Part shown: positions 44,560-55,608 of the stretch, piece after piece
Layout of the letters: each line of letters opens with the position of its first letter
How positions within the stretch are numbered: position 1 is the stretch's first letter
NCBI GenBank assembly: GCA_963995505.1
Contig: OZ023190.1
Span: 10,224,162 to 10,288,161 of the forward strand
Direction of reading: 5' to 3'
From: Hypericum androsaemum
Lineage: Eukaryota; Streptophyta; Magnoliopsida; Malpighiales; Hypericaceae
Length of the DNA stretch: 64,000 nt
Program-made: the position numbers and the translations under genes
The notes under the pieces: generated by a model
Seen by the model: the letters and a program-made list of their open reading frames with translations, nothing else
Told to the model about the DNA's origin: nothing
Database searches by the model: none

Positions 44560-46140
44560 TTAGGAACTTGCATTCAAAGCCGCGACGACCGAAAATTGAG
44601 CTTTAATCGCATGGTAATCTTCCCATGTTGCATCTTCTTCATGGAGATTGGCCCATTTGATCAAAACTTGAGATACGGCCTTGTTGTCCCGCTTGACAAT
44701 GCGATGATCAAGCACAGCTTCGGGTTCCGATCTTGGAAGTCCTTTATTGTTGCTTATGGGTGGCGAGCTAATGGGAACAAAACCATCTCCAGCTCTCTTA
44801 TTGAGTAATGACATATGGAAGACCGGATGTATGGAACATGTAGGTGGCAAGTCAAGCTTATAAGCCACTGAACCAATCCGTGCCAGCACACGAAATGGGT
44901 CGTAGTATTTGGCAGTTAATTTAATGTTGGATCGAATGGCCAAAGACGATTGCTTGTACGGTTGCAGCTTCAAATAGACTTGATCCCCAACTGCAAATTC
45001 TCGTTCGCTCCTTCCCTTATCCGCCTGCAACTTCATGCGATGTTGTGCCTTGTTGAGGGAGTCAGTAAGCAAATGTACCATTTGTGCATGTCTGGTGGCA
45101 AAATCTGCGACAACGGCCACCGAGGTCTGCTCATCCTTCAATCCTGGAATGGGAGGCGGAATGTATCCGTAAACCACCTCAAAAGGAGACTTGTGAAGGG
45201 CTGAGTGGTACGAACTGTTGTACCACAACTCCGCCAATGACAACCACTTTGCCCAACTGCCCGGCAGTTGGAAACACATTGCTCGGAGGTAATGCTCTAG
45301 GCACTGGTTCAATCATTCTGATTGGCCATCGGAATGTGGGTGGTAAGCCAAACTCAGCTGGAGTTGGGTGCCGAGAGAATGAAACAACTCCTTCCAAACG
45401 TTACTTATGAAGATTCTGTCCTGGTCAGAAATAATTGATTTCGGCAGCCCGTGTAACTTGAAGACGTTATCAAGGAGCAGGTGCGCTACTTGCATAGCCG
45501 TGAAAGGATGTGCTAGAGGTATGAAGTGACCGTATTTTGAGAACCGATCAACTATAACCAATATCACGTCCTTGCCCCCAGATCGAGGAAGGCCCTCAAT
45601 GAAGTCTACGGCGATGTCCCGCCAGACACCCTCTGGAATAGTTAGGGGTTGCAGTAAACCCGGCGATGCAACGTGTTTCGGTTTGCAACGCTGACAAGTA
45701 TCACATGAAGCAACAAATGATGTGACTTGAGTTTTAAGACCAGGCCAATAGAAATACCTCTTAATCTTCTTGTAGGTGACCAAGCGACCGGAGTGGCCAC
45801 CAAATGCAGAACTATGTAATTGGTCGATAATCTCTTTCCGCAGTTTGCATGTGCTACCAACATATAGGAGACCCTTATATCTCAAAAGGCCATGTTGAAA
45901 TTTGTAGGCAGTGTGGCCATTTGGAGCTAGGACAAGCTCGGATATTAGCTGTTGGGCCTTTTCATCATCCTTGTAACTAGCCTCCATCGAAGACTTCCAT
46001 TTCGGCACCAAGGTGGAAGTGGCCGAGAGTTCTGCTTGAATAGGGATAGCAGAACGATCCTCGGGAAGCCTGGAAAGAGCATCGGCTGCCTTGTTGTCGA
46101 AGCCTCGCCAATATTCAATAGCAAAATCCAGCCCCATCAA
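44560..46140 (-). pseudogene. Gypsy integrase and chromodomain
   Basis: The first open part (45313-46140) has the end of RNase H (FAIEYWRGFDNKAADALSRL), the HHCC zinc-binding region (SSAFGGHSG, CDTCQRCK) and integrase core residues (DIAVDFIEGLPRSGG, IISDQDRIFISNVWK). It is cut by a stop just after HSDGQSE. The second part (44560-45312) continues (NQCLEHYLRAMCFQLPGSW) and ends in a chromodomain (VLIKWANLHEEDATWEDY). The chromodomain marks a chromovirus; it targets integration to modified chromatin. Confidence 0.88.
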
Positions 46141-47716
46141 CTACGAAACTCATTTTCTTTGTAGGTTGGTGTGGACTTTCTAATCCAGTAGAAAGCGCAA
46201 GCTCCGATGGTCTGTCTTGATCACGAACGACGCTCTTTAAAGGTAGTGCCTCCACCTTGAGACCGCAGACAAAACCGCTAAAAGCTCCTTCTCATAAACT
46301 GCTAACCCGGCGTTGCGAGGGCCCAAGGCTTCACTCATGTTTGCGATGGGTCGCCCTTCTTGCTTGAGAACAGCTCTGATGCCTCTATCAGATGCGTCTA
46401 TTTCTAGAACAAATTTACATAAAAAATTAGGATAGCAAGAATAGGGGCGGTAGACAACAGTGTTTTTAGCGTAGCAAATGCTTCCACTGCCTCCTCAGAC
46501 CAACAAAATGCATCCTTCTTGAGTAGCTTAGTTAATGGTTGGACCACCGTGCCATAGTCCTTGACAAACTTATGGTAGTAACCCGCAAGTCCAAAAAACC
46601 CGTGTAATTCCCAAACAGATTTAGGTGTAGGCCACGAACACATTGCTTCAATCTTCTTTGGGTCTGTGCTCACTCCTTGTGCCGAGATGACATATCCCAA
46701 ATAGTCTACTTGAGCCACTACAAATGCACATTTGGAAAGTTTGATGTAGAATTAGTGAGTCCGAAGGGAAGTACTCAGAACTCGTAATACATGTGGTGCG
46801 TTCGAAATGCCGTATTGGGAATGTCCTCCACTTTCATCTGTATCAAGTGGTACCCCGCGCGGAGGTCGAGCTTTGTGAACATGGTAGCGCCATGGAGTTC
46901 ATCGAGTAAGTTATCGATGATAGGGATCGAATACTTATCTTTGACGGTGCGGCTATTCAATTGGCGATAATCCACGCACATCCTCCAACTGCCATCTTTC
47001 TTTTTGACAAGTAGAACCGGCGATGCGAACGGACTCCGGCTTGGTTGAATGAAACCTGAGGTGAGGAGTTGCTGGATTTATGACTCGATTTTTGCCTTCT
47101 GGAAGTACAAGTATCGATAAGGATGGACTGACACCGTAGAAGACCCCAAAATTAGTGTGATTCTGTGGTACTGAGACCGCTCTGGTGGCAGCGTCTGTGG
47201 TTCTTCAAAGAACTTTCCAAATTGGTGAAGCAATCCCTGTAATTGAAAACAAAAGTTAGCTGAAAATTCTCGGCCTTCCACGTCGCCTATATCAACGGAG
47301 TGGATGGTCTCAGAGACTTGATGTTGCTCAGTGTAAAATATCAAGACAGCTCCCACCAGCTTTTCCATTGGAATTGCCTTGACTGGTCGATCGCCAAGTA
47401 AATAACTAAGCTCCACTTGCTTAGGATCTCCTTGCCGGTGCCATTTCAACACGATCTCTTTTCCCTTGTTCTTGACGGTAGCCTGAGCACACACGAAATC
47501 AAAAGTAATGGGGTTAACCTCTTGCATCCAATCCGTACCAGTTTCCAGTAGAATGAGGACTCGGCAGCCTCCTATAGTCCCTTTTAACTTCAATGTACCG
47601 CTACCGCTGCTACCATTAATTGCGTGCATGAAGATCTCAACGGTCTCCTCATCTTGCTCAAACTCTGTCTCGCCCGCAGGTTGTCCTTCTGATTCGTTTG
47701 GAGCCTCATCGAGCAT
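46141..47716 (-). pseudogene. Gypsy protease, reverse transcriptase and RNase H remnants
   Basis: 47078-47716 has a damaged protease (LILLETGTDWMQEVNPITF). 46775-46981 has RT up to MYYEF ([18 protein letters not shown]). Then FGLTN is joined directly to KCAFVVAQVDYLGYVIS, so the stretch that should hold the YLDD active site is deleted. 46404-46718 continues, and RNase H remains recognisable (near 46260-46400) with frameshifts. No active polymerase can be made. Confidence 0.85.
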
Positions 47717-47734
47717 GGAGATAGCATTGGTGGT

Positions 47735-48709
47735 TCAGGTTTTACATATATGACCCCAGAACCACTTATCTCCGCACTTGTAGCACGACGGGTCTTTCCT
47801 TGTAGTAACTTCACGTATCGGCTTAGCTCCCCCGATGGAATAAGTGGCTGGAGGGCTGCGACCGGACTGAGGCTTGGTCAGGGACTTCAATCCCGATTCG
47901 TTCAACCGAGCCTTCTGGATGGCTGCCCGAATCATTTCTTGGTCAAGAGCTTGAACAAATGACCGAAGCGGGCCCGTTAGTCCCCCAAGAAAATAAGGTA
48001 TGAAGTACTTATCTGAGAGGGTGGGATGTTCACGTATCACCATCCCTTTAATCTCTTCGAACCTCTTGACGTAGTCATTAGCACTACCCGTCTGCCTGAG
48101 ATGATTGAATTTCGCAATCACGTTACTAGTATGCTGATCTCTAAATTGTTCGCACAACCTTTCCACGAACTGGGGCCAGGAGAGATCATGATCATGAAGC
48201 AGCTCTCCATTGAGCCACACGTCCCCTTCCTCATCTAAATGAAGTCTTGCAAGCTTCACCTTCCGACGCTCCTCCACGTCATTAATGTCAAAATATTGCT
48301 TGCACTTCCAGACCCAGTGCCTAGGATTGGTGGGTGTAAACTCCAAAAAGTCAAGACGCAATTTGGTATCGCCAGTACGGCAGACCGTACGTGTTACGGC
48401 TGCTGGAGGTGTTGATGCCGTTGTGGTGGAAGTCGGTGATGTCATTGTGGTAGAAGTTGTGGATGCCGCTGCGGTAGGGTCATTAGGTGGGGTACCTAAT
48501 ATACAATTGTCATTGGAAATCTGATCGACGGTTGGACGAGAGGCTATCACTTACTTCAATTTGTCAAACCTTTGATCAGAATGTTGAAAGTAATGTTCCA
48601 TGCGTTGCAATGTTTCTTGAAGGCGAGCGCTGAACTCTTGATGGAACTCGGACATGTTGGCCTCAAGCTTATCAATGCGTTCTTCAGTAGACTTAGAACG
48701 AGTAGCCAT
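47735..48709 (-). pseudogene. Gypsy Gag with internal stop
   Basis: It starts at the ATG at 48709 (MATRSKSTEERIDKLEANM), meets TAA at 48551-48553 after QRFDKLK, and continues open to 47735. It carries the retrotransposon Gag core (NPRHWVWKCKQYFDIN) and a zinc knuckle start (CYKCGDKWFWGHIC). Confidence 0.85.
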
Positions 48710-48741
48710 TGGAATGACTCTGATACCAGGCGATACATAAC

Positions 48742-49057
48742 TGATAGAATTAGAGAATGAGGGAAGGACAGAATAAGAGAAGAGAGGAGAAGAAGAGAAA
48801 TAGGGGAAGGATAATTGTCATAATAATTCGATAATCATTACAAACAGCTATCCAGCTAATATACTACTCTCCACTAGGAGGTTACTACCACTTCCCACGT
48901 GGTGACTTCCACTACTCCACTAATAACAAGATGTGCGATCCGCACTTGGAGGAAATAACAAACCAATACCCAACATCTACTGCACTTGTGCACGTGGCAC
49001 TTGTAGTAATAACAAACTAATATGGACACGTGGCTAGGCCACACTAGGGTCGTGACA
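48742..49057 (-). repeat. 5' LTR of the gypsy element
   Basis: 316 bp, partner of 44209-44524. Confidence 0.92.
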
Positions 49058-50337
49058 AATGGGTCCTGCCTCGTTTCCCAGGGGTCGGTGGGTCAATTCT
49101 CATCCCTGCAAAAATGACAAAATTTTGCTTAGGAGGGGAACAAAACTCAATGCTGTCTAGAGCTCTGAGGTTTAGACCAACCCGCCTAAATTTATTCCAC
49201 CAAAGAAAATAAAATTTTGGCTTATATTTGAGGTGAAATATCTAGTTTGGTTCTTGTTCTTACAACTTATTTTATTAAAAACTATGGTAAATTTTAATTA
49301 ATTTACTACTCATACTTTCGTTCTTTGTCATACCACTATTTTAGAGTTCTTAAGTTCTTGACGAGGTGACAGTATTAATTGACTAAATTACTTGAAATAT
49401 TATGTGGTCATCGTGCATTATCAATTTTATCCACATATGATATCACCTTACTATTTTTATTTGTAATAATTATGATATCACCTTACTATTTTTATTTGCG
49501 TGGCGATTACCCCTTCGAATTTTTAACTTTCAAATACATGATTTTATGAATTTAGTTGAAAATCGATCATTAAATCTGGAGATCAAGAAATGATTCTCTA
49601 TAATGTTCGTCTATCAATTTGTACATAAACCGAAAAAACGGTTGTTTATTGTCACACACTAAACAACAATTTATCAATGAATATCAACATAATAATTAGT
49701 GTAAAACAAATAAAAGAGACTTAAAAGATTAAGACCTTGTTTCGTGGAACAAATTGGATTTTAGTTATTTACTATATTTATGAAAGCTATTTTTATAAGA
49801 TAATAGTTTTCTAAAAATTTATTTTAAATGAAGATTTCGTAATTTAAAATAATTAAAATCTAGAAATTAAGATCAAACATGTAAAATATCAAATTATTAA
49901 TAAAATTTTATATAGTGTGAAAATAGAATAAGAATGAAACGGTTTATGCATTGTCATTCATTACATTAAATGCAGTTTTTATTTAAAATTTGGAAGAACG
50001 TTTCATTGTTATATTCTAATTTCTATGAGTACAACAAATGAAAGTAATTCTTAATTGATCTTTAGTCTTTATTATTTTCATATTGTCGACTTGAAGATTT
50101 TCAGCAAATCTCATTCAAATTGTATCTTTTGAATAATTCAAAACAACATAATCACGAAAGTCTATGACATTTATAAAATGAGCATTCCATTAGTATTTAT
50201 AAAATTAAGAGGAAAGGAAAAAAATTATAAATCTTAAGACTAAAATCTACTTCTGATCCCATCTTAATCGAAAGGAATAACCTAATCCTAATTTTGGATG
50301 CGTAGACAAAAGTGTGTAGATGTGCGAGAAAATATAA
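49058..50337. other. AT-rich spacer
   Basis: Very AT-rich with no supported gene. A short tandem repeat lies at 49436-49498. The last about 20 bp (from about 50327) already match the 3' flank of H2A.X. Confidence 0.55.
49436..49498. repeat. Two-copy tandem repeat, period 35 bp
   Basis: TATGATATCACCTTACTATT plus the following eight bases occurs at 49436 and again at 49471. Confidence 0.9.
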
Positions 50338-50346
50338 TACAACTAT

Positions 50347-51730
50347 GGGCAAATTACTCTCACGTCCCTGAACTTTGGTCACTCTCCTTCTAGGATCCTT
50401 GGATTTTGGAAAATGATTTTTGTGTCCCTAAATTTTGATGATAATAGACTATCGGGTCCCTGTAGCCAGAATATTTAATATTTTCCTGCGATATCCCACT
50501 TGAAATGACCAAAATACCCTCTTACTAAAAAACCAAAAAAATTATCTTTCCTTCACATTCTTCTTCCTCCCACCTTCAACCCAAAAAAATAAAAAATTCA
50601 TCATCTTCAACCTTTGAATACCATGAACACAAGAACTTTGAACCCAAAAAATTAATTGATTTCAACCCAAAAACATCCCAAAGAACAACAAATCGGCTCC
50701 AAATCAAAGCTAAGAACGAAAACTAAAGAACAACAAATCGCAACGCACCAATAAACCCCATCTTCATCACCAGAAATCGCAAGTAAAGAACATCAATCAC
50801 CAGAAACCCAACTTCACTCCGTGGAATAGCAAGGAATTCACAAAATCACTGGAAACTTTTTTTTGAAAGGTAAATCACCAGCAACTATAAATTAATTTCG
50901 TTGTCAGAAAAAAATTGCAAGGCATTCGTGCCCAGGGAGTTCAACTCCAGTCCCAGACATCTGTTCTCGCAAGACAGAAGGCCACGCACAGAACTGGAAG
51001 GAAGGGAAAGGCGGGGAGTCGAGCTGGAGCCAGAGGTTCTTCCCCTTGCGGTGGCGGCGACTAGGGTTTTCTCGACGAGCATGGCCTCTGCTGCACCGCT
51101 TCTCCATCTCCTCGTCCTCGTCACGCAAGGGTGAAGGACGAGCCCACCTCTCTTCTTCTCCGATCGAGGACACAGACGAGCTTAGGGTTGGCATCCTCGA
51201 GAGTGAACCGGTGTCGCCCTCACCGGTGAGCTCCCTCTCCATGGTCACCGAACATTAAGCTCCGACTCCCTAGCGTCTGAGCTCTCTCTCCATGGCCGCC
51301 GGCGGGCTCGGTTGGTTGAAGGTTCTTGAAGGGTTTGGTTGTTAGGTTTCGGTTGGCGGGTTTCTAATTTTTGGTTGAAGGTTCTGTTCATTAAATTGAT
51401 TATGAGAACTTATTTTTGGTTGGTTTCTGGATCACTCTTGGTTAGTTTTAGGGCTAAATTCAATTAATTTTTTGGGTTCAAGTTCTTGGTGATGAAGGTA
51501 AAAGATGGAGAGGAAGAAGAAGGAGAGAGAAGGAATTTGCCCTTTTTTTACAAGGGAGTGTATTTTGCTCTTTTCAAGTGGGGTATCGCCGGAGAATATA
51601 GAATATTCTGACTCGAGAGACCCGATAGTCTATTATCATCAAAACTTAGGGACGAAAAAATTATTTTCCAAAATTCAGGAACTCTATGGGGAGGGTGACC
51701 AAAGTTCAGGAACGTGAAGATAATTTGCCC
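50347..51730. mobile_element. Non-autonomous Mutator-like element (1384 bp)
   Basis: Long terminal inverted repeats of about 115 bp start GGGCAAATTA at both ends (50347-50463 and 51614-51730) and share motifs such as CCTGAACTTTGGTCAC and GATGATAATAGACTATCGGG. The 9-bp target duplication TACAACTAT is at 50338-50346 and 51731-51739. The paralogous H2A.X flank at 43210-43220 shows the empty site. There is no transposase inside. The centre (about 50930-51300) is GC-rich, unlike the ends, and may be captured gene sequence. Confidence 0.92.
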
Positions 51731-51739
51731 TACAACTAT

Positions 51740-52040
51740 TGATGTGGAGCCTAGACCCTAAACAAGCCACCATTCTTTCTCAATCTTTAGAACTTTTGGG
51801 AGGTAGATAGAATATCTCCTTTGTCTTTATTCATTTTTTCCGGAGAAAAGTCTAGTGAATGTTGGCAACAAACTAACATTAGCAATGATAACAAATCCCA
51901 AAAGGTTGGTCACCACATCATCGCTTCTCATGTAAGCTGGATACGCCTTGAAAGGGTACGGTTCTTCTTGCTATCTCTCGTTGTATTCCATGCAAGATGT
52001 AACACTGAAAAATCCCTAAATTCTCAATTAGTATGAGAAT
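51740..52040 (-). pseudogene. Decayed copy of H2A.X exon 2 and flanks
   Basis: It is collinear with 43216-43510: the GATGTGGAGCCTA flank, the C-terminal coding part (CTCCTTTGTC, ACATTAGCAATGATAACA, GGTACGGTTCTTCTTG) and intron sequence past the acceptor (CTAAATTCTCAATTAG). Many substitutions and indels destroy the frame. Because intron and 3' flank are included, it arose by DNA duplication, not by retrocopying. Confidence 0.88.
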
Positions 52041-52071
52041 AAATTCACTGTACTAATCTATTATTGTAACG

Positions 52072-52819
52072 TGTTGGAACCGGAGTGGACCCACGCAATA
52101 CCCACGACACACAAGCAAATCACAATCACAACGAGAAGTACGAACTAGCAAGAAACCAAAAAAAGGGCATAAGTGATAAGATGTTTGGTTACCCGGTTCA
52201 ATCCACAACGATCTACCTCCAGAGGTGTACCAAGCCAAGAGAGAGTTCACTATGCTTTTGAGCTTCACTTGCTCTTTACAAGAAAAGGCCACACTTTGGT
52301 ACCCACACTCACCTAGGGTTTTCTACTTCTCTCTCAAGCCACGCTCTCTCTCTTCTATTCTTGTTCTTAGGGTTTACAAGTGAGTTACAAGGGGTATATA
52401 TAGAGCCAACAACCCTAGGGGTCAAAATAAACATGCAGGGGCATTTTTGTCCGAGTTTTGAAACTTTTCCCAGTTGGACTGGAGACCGCCAATCAACTGG
52501 TGATCGCCAGTCGCCTCACGAGCAACTCCCTGTAAGCCAGCACTAGCGGTTGCTAGTTGACTTGCGACAGCAAGTCCCAACTAGCGACCGCTAGTTGGCT
52601 GACGCCCGCCAGCCCGTCAGCGGCTCTCGCTCCCCGCTTCATCTTCACACGATGCGTACCGTCTCGAGCGATCCCATAGTGAGTGCACTAGTGTTACGCC
52701 TCTCAAGGCCGATCGAACACCACCACTCGTCCCTTGATCCGAATGATCCTTGAGCATCCCCGAGCACTAAATCAATCCAATCAAGTCCGGAACCAATTCT
52801 CAGGCTCCATACCCCAACA
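52072..52819. mobile_element. Probable solo LTR
   Basis: A 748-bp unit starts TGTTGGAACCGGAG and ends CATACCCCAACA, with a TATA-like GTATATATAG (about 52394). It interrupts the end of a Cassandra LTR. The flanking 5-mers TAACG and TAATA agree at three positions, so the target duplication is imperfect. No internal domain is present. It contains a hairpin of GCTAG/CTAGC repeats near 52542-52595. Confidence 0.6.
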
Positions 52820-53625
52820 TAATACCCCGTAATTCGACCGACTGTCTCCACAGACCAACACAGTTCTTTTCCAGTGTGCTTTGTCCTCACTCGCACGCAT
52901 CCCAAAAACTTCCAAGGAGGTCACCCATCCTGATCCTACTCCCGGCCAAACGCATTTAACCTTGGAGTTCTCTCAAGATGTGTGCCAAAAAAGAAGGTGC
53001 ACCTTGTTGGTATGAATAGTACTAATCAAATCACTTAATGCTTTTCAGAATAGTTATTAACGGGGTATCACATTCACTCCTCCTTAAAATGCGACGCCCT
53101 TATCGCGCCAGTCAGAACACAGAACAATCCCATGACCATTTTTGCTATGATCCAAATGTTACACCCCGTGATCCGATCGACTGTCTCCACAGACCAACAT
53201 GGGTCTTTTCTAGCATATTTTATCCTCACTCACACGCATCTCAAAAAATTTCTAGGAGGTCACCCATCATGATCCTACTCTCGGTCAAACGCGTTTAACC
53301 TTGGAGTTCTCTCAAGATGTGTGCCAGAAAAGAAGATGCACCTTGTTGATATAGATAATACCAATCAAATCACTTAAGGTATTTCAGACAGTACAGATCA
53401 TTAACGGGGTATCACATTCACCCCTCCTTAAATACGGGACATCCTCATCGCGCCAGACAGAACACAAAATAATCCCAGAACTATTTTTGCTCTGATACCA
53501 AATGTAACTCCCCATGATTCGACTGATTATCTCCATAGACCAACACGGTTCTTTTCTAGCCTGCTTTGTCCTCACTCGCAAGCATCCCAAAAACTTCTCA
53601 GGAGGTCACTCATCCTGATCCTACT
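52820..53625 (-). mobile_element. Cassandra-type TRIM array with 5S rRNA-like LTRs
   Basis: LTRs at 52820-53070, 53157-53414 and 53503-53625 (cut short) alternate with internal regions of 86 and 88 bp (53071-53156, 53415-53502). On the minus strand the second internal region starts with the initiator-Met primer site TTTGGTATCAGAGC (53489-53502); both end in a purine tract near AGGGGTGAATG or its equivalent. Each LTR carries 5S rRNA-like sequence (GAGTAGGATCAGGATGGGTG, GTGACCTCC, AACTCCAAGGTTAAA), the hallmark of Cassandra. The LTR-internal-LTR-internal-LTR order points to recombination between elements. Confidence 0.85.
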
Positions 53626-54410
53626 CCACCTCGAGAGATCTAGTACAATAACGAATACGGTCAGACATAAATGAAGGAACTAATATAGACGGAGATTTGA
53701 ACTTACCTCGACGTCAATTCCTATCTTTATCACTACTCGACGTCCTGCGATCGAGACACCAGATTCATGTCAAAGTTCTGGAAGAGCCTTCAAGAATCAA
53801 TGGAAGGGTCTTTTCTAGCATATTTTATCCTCACTCACACGCATCTCAAAAAATTTCTAGGAGGTCACCCATCATGATCCTACTCTCGGTCAAACGCGTT
53901 TAACCTTGGAGTTCTCTCAAGATGTGTGCCAGAAAAGAAGATGCACCTTGTTGATATGGATAATACCAATCAAATCACTTAAGGTATTTCAGACAGTACA
54001 GATCATTAACGGGGTATCACATTCACCCCTCCTTAAATACGGGACATCCTCATCGCGCCAGACAGAACACAAAACAATCCCAGAACTATTTTTGCTCTGA
54101 TACCAAATGTAACTCCCCATGATTCGACTGATTATCTCCATAGACCAACACGGTTCTTTTCTAGCCTGCTTTGTCCTCACTCGCAAGCATCCCAAAAACT
54201 TCTCAGGAGGTCACTCATCCTGATCCTACTCCACCTCGAGAGATCTAGTACAATAACGAATACGGTCAGACATAAATGAAGGAACTAATATAGACGGAGA
54301 TTTGAACTTACCTCGACGTCAATTCCTATCTTTATCACTACTCGACGTCCTGCGATCGAGACACCAGATTCATGTCAAAGTTCTGGAAGAGCCTTCAAGA
54401 ATCAATGGAA
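53201..54410. repeat. 605-bp tandem duplication
   Basis: 53201-53805 recurs as 53806-54410 with only a few differences seen (TAGATAAT/TGGATAAT, AAATAATCCC/AAACAATCCC). The unit spans part of a Cassandra LTR, an internal region, a truncated LTR, a reversed gypsy LTR end and the start of a gypsy integrase fragment. Confidence 0.95.
53626..53745 (-). repeat. Reversed gypsy LTR end
   Basis: Read on the minus strand it resembles the last about 120 bp of the LTR at 55246-55608 (GATAGGAATTGACGTCGA, CGTCTATATTAGTT, TAGATCTCTC). It recurs at about 54231-54350 through the 605-bp duplication. Confidence 0.75.
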
Positions 54411-55245
54411 ACAAAGTCACAGTTCAGTACAACCTTTCACCCAGATTCATACGGACAGTCCGAATAGGCTATACGAACTTTGGAAGATATGCTATAGGCC
54501 TGTGTATTGCACTTTGAGGCAATTTGGAGAGTCATATCCCTTTGATAGAGTTTGCACACAATAACAGCTTTCAGACAAGCATTGGGATAGCCTTTACGAA
54601 GCTCTATTTAGATGAAAATGCTGGTCCCTAATTAGCTGGAACGAAGTGGGTTACAAAATGATACTTGGACCTTAAATTTTTTACGTAATTGACTAACAGG
54701 GTATCACTAAATCTGTGGAGATTTCATACAGTGTAAGATCGATAAAAGAAATTCTCAGATCGCTACTGAAGATAGATGAAATTTGTAATATGGGATCATA
54801 TGTTAAAGGTGTCACCCACTAAGGTTGTCTAAAGATTTGGAGGGAAGGGAAAGTTAAGTCTGTGGTATTTTGGGACATATGATATAATAGAACGGGTTGG
54901 AAAATTGCCATACCGATCGCCCAGTCTGACCGAGACCATAATGTATTTCATGTGTCCACGTTACAAAAAATCTTCTAAGGGAGGTGCAAGTGGTGTAAGA
55001 AATTTTGACTGTACTCTGACGTCAGCTACAAGGAAGCCCCATTTAGGATAGCCGATGTAAGATCACAAATGTTGTGCAGGAGGACGATCTGATATGTTAA
55101 AGTACAATGGATCAACCATACAAACAGAAAAGCCACCTGAGAGCTGGACATGGAAATGAGAGACAAGTTCCCCTTCCTTTTTTAACTTGCAAGTAAGTTT
55201 TTTTAATTTAAGTTTGAGGACAAACTTCATTTAAGGGGGGAAGAA
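54351..55245 (+). pseudogene. Gypsy integrase relic
   Basis: It reads DRDTRFMSKFWKSLQESM, then QFSTTFHPDSYGQSE, the end of a gypsy integrase core, followed by decayed C-terminal pieces (KLPYRSPSLTETI, resembling VAYRLALPPSL). Stops and indels break it. A polypurine tract (AAGGGGGGAAGA) before 55246 leads into a 3' LTR. The first residues also occur at 53746-53805 in the duplicated unit. Confidence 0.75.
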
Positions 55246-55608
55246 TGTAAAGACCAGAAAATAAAAATAAAACTAGAGAAAACTGTATGGGAGGGAACTG
55301 TAATTTACCACCCCTTAATTTTGGAACCCTAGGCTTATGCCTATATAAGCTCTGTTAGTTAGAGGCTGGCCGAGGCTAGCTCACACAAATTGTCATCTTC
55401 TCTTTAAGATGGAGCAAGAGAGGATTCGAGCGAAGGCAAGAAAGAGAATGTAGTCGATAAATTATAATGAGCTAGGGACCTCGAGGAGGACGTTGAGTAG
55501 CGAAAAAGATAGGAATTGACGTCGACGTAAATTTGAATCTCTGTCTATATGAGTTTCTGGATTTATGTTCGAACATATTTGTTATTATAGTAGATCTCTC
55601 TTGATGAA
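55246..55608 (+). repeat. Gypsy 3' LTR, inserted in a Cassandra 5S-like region
   Basis: It starts TGTAAAGACC after a polypurine tract and has a TATA-like CCTATATAAGC (about 55340). It ends where Cassandra sequence resumes in the middle of its 5S-like segment (GTATGATCAGTATGGGTGACC). Confidence 0.7.

Larger units (their letters stand above)
44209..49057 (-). mobile_element. Ty3-gypsy chromovirus, decayed
   Basis: LTRs of equal length (316 bp; 44209-44524 and 48742-49057) start TGATAGAATT and end GTGACA. The initiator-Met primer site TGGTATCAGAG is on the element strand at 48718-48728, 13 bp from the LTR. Gag, protease, RT, RNase H, integrase and a C-terminal chromodomain follow in gypsy order, split by stops, frameshifts and deletions. 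No 5-bp target duplication is visible (GATAC at the left, AATGG at the right). Confidence 0.92.
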
